DNA of 64,000 nt from JAXMBX01 sp046349635. GTDB taxonomy: Bacteria > Planctomycetota > Planctomycetia > Planctomycetales > Planctomycetaceae. A model generated the notes under the pieces. It made no database searches and was not told the DNA's origin. It saw nothing but the letters and a program-made list of their open reading frames with translations. A program made the position numbers and the translations under genes. Shown here piece after piece: positions 58,559 through 64,000 of this stretch; position 1 is the first letter of the stretch, and the number at the start of each line of letters is the position of its first letter. The stretch spans positions 1 to 64,000 of the forward strand of contig JAXMBX010000006.1 in NCBI GenBank assembly GCA_046349635.1, written 5' to 3'.

Positions 58559-59046
58559 GATCCGTGAGTCGCCTTGTAAATATTCCGGGTCAGGTGCGCC
58601 TGTCCCTGGTGATGCCCTTCATGCCAGGTGACGACGTAGAGCGCCTGTTCGATGTTCCAGCCTCGCTCCTTGAACGCCTCCGGGATTCGAGACAGATCCG
58701 CGACAGTGAGGCCTTTGACCGTTTTCAGCAGATGTTCCCGGGATTCATTGAGGACATTGCGGATCGTTTCCACGTCGGGCACGTTCTCGTCGGGGGTGCT
58801 TCCTCCCCGGAAGCGTGGGACCAGGTCCGCAAATCCCACGGGGGTTCCCAACAGGCGCTCGGTCGCGAATAGCTCTTCGGTGACGGCGATGTGCAGCAAC
58901 TGCCAGCCGATGTGGGCTCGTCCCGGACCGGGACGGTATTTCAGCACTTCGGCAGGATTGGGAAACTTCTCGATCTCATCGAGTATGGCCAGGGTCCTGC
59001 CGCGATTGAACTTCCATTGCCCTTCAAATCGTTCCAACACTTCCAT
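58555..59046 (-). CDS. DinB family metal-binding protein
   Basis: This 163-residue four-helix protein has the DinB metal triad: H52 (QLLHIAVTEE), H142 and H146 (VVTWHEGHHQGQ). Start at 59046 has AGGAG seven bases upstream, which is better than the GTG two codons earlier. DinB-like proteins may be bacillithiol- or mycothiol-dependent transferases or have no known activity. It is the first gene of a two-gene operon with the Rdx protein. Confidence 0.88.
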   Translation of the reverse strand: MEVLERFEGQWKFNRGRTLAILDEIEKFPNPAEVLKYRPGPGRAHIGWQLLHIAVTEELFATERLLGTPVGFADLVPRFRGGSTPDENVPDVETIRNVLNESREHLLKTVKGLTVADLSRIPEAFKERGWNIEQALYVVTWHEGHHQGQAHLTRNIYKATHGS

Positions 59047-59532
59047 CGCCACGCTCCTGATGTTTGGGGAGACAATCAGGAAATATTATGGCGGGATTTG
59101 CGGCAAAGAAAAAGCAACCCCGGAAGTGAGAGTCCCAGGGGGGCTAAGGACATCAAACCACTTCCGGGGGCGATTGGAACCGAAACGGCGTTGCCGTGAA
59201 TTTCTGAATCTGTCTGCCGTCACTGAGTGAGAGAAAGCCGTCTGCATCCTTGCTGACGGTCATCCTCTCAGTCAGACATCACAGTTCCGCTTGCGGACAG
59301 CAACTGCCTCGGACATCCTTGTCGTCGGCTGGTTGAATCGGAATCAGTGATGTGCTTGATGCGGGGGGATAAATAGATACTTCCCGAAATTGCGTCAATG
59401 TGTGTTGGGAATGTTTTTTAGAGAATTGTCATTTTTGCAAGAAGTGACCCGGCGAGAGGGCGTTCTTCGGCAAAAACTGCAACAAGCGGCGGGTTGATGC
59501 GGGTCAGAAGAGAGAATTCTCGACTGCGCGCA
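59047..59532. other. gene-free region with two hairpins
   Basis: No gene is supported here. The stretch contains a long inverted repeat (59118-59169) and a second hairpin, CTGAGTGAGAG (59223-59233) with CTCTCAGTCAG (59265-59275, one mismatch), with inner arms CCGTC/GACGG. It lies between the end of the GT39-like gene and the DinB operon start. Confidence 0.55.
59118..59169 (-). terminator. probable leftward rho-independent terminator
   Basis: CCCCGGAAGTG (59118-59128) and CACTTCCGGGG (59159-59169) are perfect 11-base inverted arms around a 30-base loop. On the minus strand the right side is followed by TTGCTTTTTCTTT. It would end the transcript of the epimerase and glycosyltransferase genes, about 360 bases after their last stop. 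The long loop makes it less certain. Confidence 0.55.
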
Positions 59533-61410
59533 TCACGGGGGATTACCGTTTCCACCCTGCATGCGGAACACATTCAGTTCTCGCCCCAGGAACAGGCGCG
59601 TGGTTGTCGCCAGTTGCACCGGAATCGCGTTCGGCAGATCCCGGAAGCGGAGGGAATCATTGATGTCCCAGCAGATGATCACGGCCGCGGGGGGCTTTTG
59701 TGCGGAGTCGCGCCCGTGCAGCGTGGCGTTCATCGCCAGATTCCAGTTGTGGACCTGCTGCGTCTCCGCAAGCGGCCACACGCTCCGAATCGCGAATTCC
59801 AGTTCGGAGGGGATCGTTTCCGGGGTCACGAACACGAGCTTCTGCATCGGGGTCTGTATTTGTGTCAAATCTTTTCGCAGTTCCTGCAGCTCCAAGGCGT
59901 CGCTGGAGACCTGAGGCATCAACGCGATCCCGAATCCGATCGTCAGGCCCATGATCCCCACCATCAACAGGCTGAGGCACCGTCTCTCGCGCAGTTCGTT
60001 CCGATGGCAGACATAGATCAGCCACCAGCCTGTGACAGCCAGAGCAAGGGCGACCGCGACGACGACCGCAAGCTCACTCGACTCGTTTTGGGTGGGGAGC
60101 CAGAGGGGGGCAAACTGCAGGCATGTGAACATCGCGCTCAGCAGTCCCGCGGCGATCCCCCAGGGTAGGGAGACCTCCCGATCTGCGACGGCGATAATTC
60201 CCCAGGCGGCCAGAATCGTCACCGGAATCAAGGCGAATTCCCGCCACATCTCCAGGAGGACCGGTTGTCGCGACAGCAAAAGAGATTGCAGCAGCCAGAT
60301 TGCCACTCCGATTCCGCTCCAGGTCAGCAGCCAGATTCCATCAAACGCTCTGCGGATTTCCCGCTCTTTGGAAGGGGAACGGATCTCTCTCAGGCAATCC
60401 CACACACCCAAAACCAACGGCCCCAGGATCACGCCGGGGAAATAAATCCACCACACGGAGGGAGTAAAGTTGGCATCCGTTGCGTTCAGCCATGCCAGAT
60501 TTCGAGTGGGTGAGACACCCGTGAGAGGAAGCCACCAGCGGGCCAGGAAGGCGGTTCCGTAGCGATGCAGCATCCAGAGGTTCCACGGCGCCGCGACGAC
60601 ACCGCCAATCAAGGCCGCGAACCCGAGGGACTTCCAGCCGCGCGTCGTCAGGCGAATGCGCTTCTGCGGGTTTTCGTCCTTGCCTTGGTTCATCCATAAA
60701 GAGGCATCGAGCGCGGCACGGTTCAGGACGAGGCACAACCCCACCATCAGCAGCAATGGTCCTCCGGAGAGACCGCACAGCCCGAGGCACAAGCCGGCGA
60801 CGACGACTCTCCAGGAGAGAGAACCGATTCCTTCCCGCCAATGGGAGTTCATTCCCCATAACGTGACCATCGCGAGCAGGATCGCCGGGGCTGCCGGCCC
60901 CGGTTCCTGGGCGAGGCGCATCGTCTGGGTTTGAAAGGCGATCAACAGGGCGGAGAAGAGGCCCATCCGCATGCCACCCAACTGGTGGGCGATACGGAAC
61001 GTCATTCCGATAATCCCGGCCACGCTCAGGAACTGGATCACCACGTAGTCACCGTAGAAATCCGTTCCCAGTGCCTTGAGGCTCAGGGCACCCAGCCAGG
61101 CCGGGAGAGGGGTCTGGCCCGAGAATGTAATCTGCGGATCAACGCCGAGCAGTTCCCAGAATCTCCAGAAATCCCCGGCGGTGAGCAGTGCAATCTGTCT
61201 GAGGGCGTATTCGGAACCTTGCTGGGTCCAGGGGGCTTTTCTCAAGGCGACGAGGGCGGGGAGGATGGCCGCCAGCGCGATGAGAGGCCGCATCGCCGAT
61301 GCATGCCGCAGCAGTGGAAACAGCCGCGCCTGCGGCGGTTGTGCCATCTGCTTAAGGGTCTCGTCGTCCAGTCCCTGGACTAGCTCCGTGATAGGCGTTG
61401 GCGCTTCCAC
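59533..61410 (-). CDS. GT39-like (ArnT/PMT type) membrane glycosyltransferase
   Basis: This 625-residue protein has about 12 hydrophobic helices. After a first helix (MRPLIALAAILPALVAL) a luminal loop reads SEYALRQIALLTAGDFWRFWELLGVDPQITFSGQTPLPAWLGALSLKALG, as in ArnT-type lipid-linked sugar transferases where an acidic residue after TM1 is catalytic. A soluble C-terminal domain of about 140 residues follows. It would move a sugar from a polyprenyl carrier to lipid or protein on the periplasmic side. The GTG start at 61410 overlaps the epimerase stop by 31 bases; ATG 61347 is an alternative. The gene is translated after the sugar epimerase. Confidence 0.78.
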   Translation of the reverse strand: MEAPTPITELVQGLDDETLKQMAQPPQARLFPLLRHASAMRPLIALAAILPALVALRKAPWTQQGSEYALRQIALLTAGDFWRFWELLGVDPQITFSGQTPLPAWLGALSLKALGTDFYGDYVVIQFLSVAGIIGMTFRIAHQLGGMRMGLFSALLIAFQTQTMRLAQEPGPAAPAILLAMVTLWGMNSHWREGIGSLSWRVVVAGLCLGLCGLSGGPLLLMVGLCLVLNRAALDASLWMNQGKDENPQKRIRLTTRGWKSLGFAALIGGVVAAPWNLWMLHRYGTAFLARWWLPLTGVSPTRNLAWLNATDANFTPSVWWIYFPGVILGPLVLGVWDCLREIRSPSKEREIRRAFDGIWLLTWSGIGVAIWLLQSLLLSRQPVLLEMWREFALIPVTILAAWGIIAVADREVSLPWGIAAGLLSAMFTCLQFAPLWLPTQNESSELAVVVAVALALAVTGWWLIYVCHRNELRERRCLSLLMVGIMGLTIGFGIALMPQVSSDALELQELRKDLTQIQTPMQKLVFVTPETIPSELEFAIRSVWPLAETQQVHNWNLAMNATLHGRDSAQKPPAAVIICWDINDSLRFRDLPNAIPVQLATTTRLFLGRELNVFRMQGGNGNPP

Positions 61411-62357
61411 TCGATGATCTCATCCAGAATCTGACCCAAAGGCATCGTCGGCTTCCGGCCGAGGAATTTCTGCAAGCGGCTTAAGTCAGGAACCCGTCGG
61501 CGGATATCTTCGAAGTCTTCGCCATACGCTTTTCCATAGGGGACGTGCTCAATCTTGACGTCCGGATTCACCCGCCGGATCACTTCTTCGGCGAGTTCCC
61601 GGATGGAGACGGACTGATCGCTGCCGATGTTGAACACCTTGCCACAGGCTTCCGGAGTTCCCATCAGGTCCACGACACACGAGACCACTTCCCGCACGTG
61701 CCCGAAGCAACGGACTTGTTTGCCGTCGTCATAGACAACGATGGGGCCTCCCTGCAGCGCCTGGTCGATAAAGCGGGGGATGACCATGCCGTAATGCCCC
61801 ACCTGGCGTGGGCCGACGACGTTAAAGAAACGTCCGATCACCACCTGCAGGCCGAATTTCTTGTAGTAAGCGAGCGCGAGAAATTCGTCGATCGCCTTTG
61901 AGCAGCCATACGCCCAGCGGGGACGTGTGGTGGAACCGAACTGCAAGTCGTCCTCTTCGGTCCAGCATTCTTTGATGTTCTTGCCGTAGACTTCGCTCGT
62001 GGAGGCCAGGAAGAACTTCTGCCCCCCTTCCTGGGCCAGGCGGAGCAGAACTTCGCTCGGAAAAATATTGGTCTCGATGGTCCGCATCGGATCGTCCGCG
62101 ACGAGTTTCACCCCGACCGCCGCGGCAAGGTGATAAATCACATCCGTGCCGCGGACAGCCTCGGCGAGGACTTCCGGACGAGTGATGGAACCCTTGATGA
62201 GCCTGAACCCCGGCTGGTTTTGAACGTGCGCCAGGTTTTCGGCCTGGCTCGTGGAGAAGTCATCCAGAACGGTCACCTGGTGACCTTGTTTCAACAGATG
62301 CTCCGTCAGGTGGCTGCCGATAAAGCCGGCTCCACCCGTGATCAGACAATGAGCCAT
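61380..62357 (-). CDS. NAD-dependent epimerase/dehydratase, UDP-sugar type
   Basis: This 325-residue extended SDR protein has the NAD motif GGAGFIG at 8-14, acidic D32/D33, STSEVYG at 120-125 and the active-site Y150-GCSK154 (YxxxK). IGRFFNVVGPRQ and a final QILDEIIEW are typical of UDP-glucose 4-epimerase or UDP-glucuronate decarboxylase relatives. It would make a nucleotide sugar for cell-surface glycans. It forms an operon with the membrane glycosyltransferase, whose start overlaps its end. Confidence 0.92.
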   Translation of the reverse strand: MAHCLITGGAGFIGSHLTEHLLKQGHQVTVLDDFSTSQAENLAHVQNQPGFRLIKGSITRPEVLAEAVRGTDVIYHLAAAVGVKLVADDPMRTIETNIFPSEVLLRLAQEGGQKFFLASTSEVYGKNIKECWTEEDDLQFGSTTRPRWAYGCSKAIDEFLALAYYKKFGLQVVIGRFFNVVGPRQVGHYGMVIPRFIDQALQGGPIVVYDDGKQVRCFGHVREVVSCVVDLMGTPEACGKVFNIGSDQSVSIRELAEEVIRRVNPDVKIEHVPYGKAYGEDFEDIRRRVPDLSRLQKFLGRKPTMPLGQILDEIIEWKRQRLSRS

Positions 62358-63405
62358 GAACGATTGATCCTTGGAGCGCTTCTGCTCGCGACGTGGAACT
62401 GATTGTCAGAGAGCAGTCCCACAAATCGGTCTGCAATCCCTTCGGACGAAGTTGAACCCGTCGTGCGGAAACGGATCACCCGACAGTTTTCTCCCCTGGG
62501 GACGCGTGCTTGCGAAAAACAGAATGGGAGAGAGGCCGGGCTGGTGACATCCGCTCGACGGTTTGCCCGCCAACGGTTTATGGCCGCCGGTTTGTTTTCT
62601 GGGCCGTTCGATTCTAAGTCCCTGGCTGAGACTGGGCAACCAAGCCCCTGGAATCCTACCGATGTGGGGCGTGAACCGCGAGATTTTGAGGGAAATCCTC
62701 TCGCTGTGCCCATCGTCCGTCATTCCGTGGCGGCTTCCGCGACGTTGTTTCGTCCCTTGAACAGAGTGGCGAGCGCGCTGTTCAGCGGTCTAAACAGTTT
62801 CTTCGCGAAATCCGCCTTTCCGGGAGAAACCGAAAAATCGTCGCTTTCGGCGCGAACGTCATAACCTGAATTTCGACGCGTGGATACAACGCCTGTGCCG
62901 TGAAAAACGAACGTGGCGAATCTGCCGTTGGTACGGGTTATGCCAAAAGCAAGGGATGTACAGGAGAACGTTCCACCACGATGGGAAAGCGTCGTTCCGG
63001 ATCGTTCCTGTTCCGTCCTTTGAAACATCCGCGGAGCTTCCCGCCCCGCGATCAGAAAAACGCTTGAGAGAGCGCCTTCCGGCGGCGTGAGAAACCGCCG
63101 GGGCCGAGGACTTTTGTCCCCGGTCGTTTGAGAGCGAACGGTGACCTGAGAGACCACTGTTCGGGCCGGGGGATTCGTCGCCCGGCTGAAGAGAGTTCGT
63201 GCCACGACCCGATCCGCCTTGTTTCCCAGGGTGGAAGGAGTAGCGCCCGCTACTCCTCCGGGTCCAGGCACGAGACATCAACCCGCCTGTTCTTACAAAA
63301 CGGGTGACCTTAAAAAACTGTTTGCCCTTTCGGAAACCTGAGTGGGTTTCCCCGAATTTTGTGATTTCGCACGAACTTGTCTCTACACACACGAGGTACG
63401 CAACC
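62358..63405. other. 1-kb gene-free region with strong dyad symmetry and several hairpins
   Basis: Two overlapping open frames on opposite strands (about 62403-62864 and 63271-62720) look non-coding: Arg/Ser-rich and no family. Instead the stretch holds a 51-base imperfect palindrome (62746-62796, arms TGTTTxGxCCxxTGAACAG), a hairpin CCGGCGG/CCGCCGG (63079-63101), GGAGTAG/CTACTCC (63237-63256) and GGAAACC/GGTTTCC (63332-63351). It may be a long 5' leader or RNA gene ahead of the pilin-like gene. Confidence 0.5.
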
Positions 63406-63960
63406 ATGAACATCGTCAAGAACTTTTGGTCCGACCAGCGAGGTTTCATCATCTCCACCGAACTGGTCCTCGTCGCCACGATCCTGGTCATTGGACTCAT
63501 CACCGGCATGAGCTGCCTGCAGTCCGCCATCGTTCAGGAATTCGGAGATCTCAGCATGGCGGTCTCCAGCCTGAATCAGAATTACTCGACCACGGGGTTC
63601 CGTGGTTGCAAAGGCTCCTTCACCTCCGGCTCGGCCTTCTGGGGTAATAACTGGTGGCATGGGGGCTATCCGTGGCCGATGGGTGCCTATGGTTACGGTA
63701 TGGGGGGCGGCTATGGCATGGGGGGCGGATATGGTGGATTCGGCTACGGCGGGGATCTGATCGGCCCGGGTGGCTTCAATGCCGTCCCTGCTCCCGGAGC
63801 CGGCAAGGTGATCCGTAAACAATACGATGCCTGCGTGGACGCTCCGAACGGCGTCTGCCCGCCTGGTTCCGCTGCTCCTGCCGCCCCGTGCGATAGCTGC
63901 AAGCGGACCGCGGTTGCTCCCGTGACCCCGGGGCCGGCTGTCCCGGCTCCCGCCAAGTAA
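63406..63960 (+). CDS. pilin-like Gly/Tyr-rich exported protein of a planctomycete family
   Basis: Start 63406 has GAGG nine bases upstream. The N-terminus (NFWSDQRGFIISTELVLVATILVIGLITG) looks like a prepilin: short basic leader, Gly13 then a hydrophobic helix with Glu19 near its start. The Glu is at +6 of the expected G/F cleavage, not +5, so processing is uncertain. The middle is a Gly/Tyr/Met tract (near residues 105-125), and the C-terminal third is Pro/Ala-rich with four Cys residues (ACVDAPNGVC, CDSCKR). It is 184 residues long. It could be a minor pilin or surface protein. Confidence 0.75.
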   Translation: MNIVKNFWSDQRGFIISTELVLVATILVIGLITGMSCLQSAIVQEFGDLSMAVSSLNQNYSTTGFRGCKGSFTSGSAFWGNNWWHGGYPWPMGAYGYGMGGGYGMGGGYGGFGYGGDLIGPGGFNAVPAPGAGKVIRKQYDACVDAPNGVCPPGSAAPAAPCDSCKRTAVAPVTPGPAVPAPAK

Positions 63961-64000
63961 ATCCCTGAGATCCGTTCAGGAGACGAGACAACTGCTCATT

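Noticed and set aside
62403..63271. Two overlapping open frames on opposite strands in the 1-kb gap
   Set aside because: Composition is Arg/Ser/Pro-rich, there is no good start signal, and the similar peptides they share (LFRPLN on both strands) come from the DNA palindrome, not from homology.

Overview
The window looks like chromosomal DNA of a planctomycete (phylum Planctomycetota). Direct signs are two sets of the planctomycete cytochrome/DUF1501 gene pair (PSCyt1-DUF1549-DUF1553 next to DUF1501), a DUF1559 prepilin-like gene, a surface protein with an N-terminal LESRMLL motif, several PQQ-type propellers, and a BlaI-M56 peptidase pair. The DNA is GC-rich. I see no rRNA, CRISPR array, transposase, integrase or phage gene.

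Layout. 1-9.6 kb: an M16 peptidase pair, a GNAT acetyltransferase, an alkyltransferase-like protein, a two-gene unit with a repeat/coiled-coil nuclease-like protein, a sodium/solute symporter, and an ABC ATPase with an FtsX-type permease. 9.6-24.1 kb: an oxidoreductase, DUF1501, planctomycete cytochrome, two propeller proteins, a surface repeat protein, a glycosidase-like propeller and a glycosyltransferase, almost all broken by many single-base frameshifts. Two perfect or near-perfect parS-like palindromes lie inside the cytochrome gene. 24.4-32.1 kb: a degenerate tRNA, then a tight leftward run of nine intact genes (membrane protein, carboxymuconolactone decarboxylase-like protein, esterase, BKACE/DUF849, VOC protein, two response regulators, GAF histidine kinase, BASS transporter), which reads as one sensor-plus-catabolism unit. 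32.4-38.2 kb: a DUF1559-SUMF1 fusion, two small genes, a membrane-anchored PQQ propeller and a PadR regulator. 38.6-46.3 kb: a complete MdtABC-like RND efflux operon. 46.3-51.1 kb: twin BlaI-type operators, blaI, and an M56 peptidase that probably continues into a 932-residue carboxypeptidase-regulatory repeat protein. 51.3-56.0 kb: the second DUF1501/cytochrome pair. 56.2-59.0 kb: a secreted caspase-like protein with an EF-hand and two tudor-knot domains, then RraA, Rdx and DinB family genes. 59.5-64 kb: a GT39-like membrane glycosyltransferase, an NAD-dependent sugar epimerase, a 1-kb gene-free stretch with dyad symmetry, and a prepilin-like Gly/Tyr-rich protein.

Many frameshifts can be repaired by one base in a homopolymer or short repeat and then restore conserved family endings. 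I therefore think sequence error is more likely than gene decay for most of them, although the window alone cannot prove it. For heavily broken genes the coordinates give the reconstructed span, and the type is set to pseudogene only to warn the reader.
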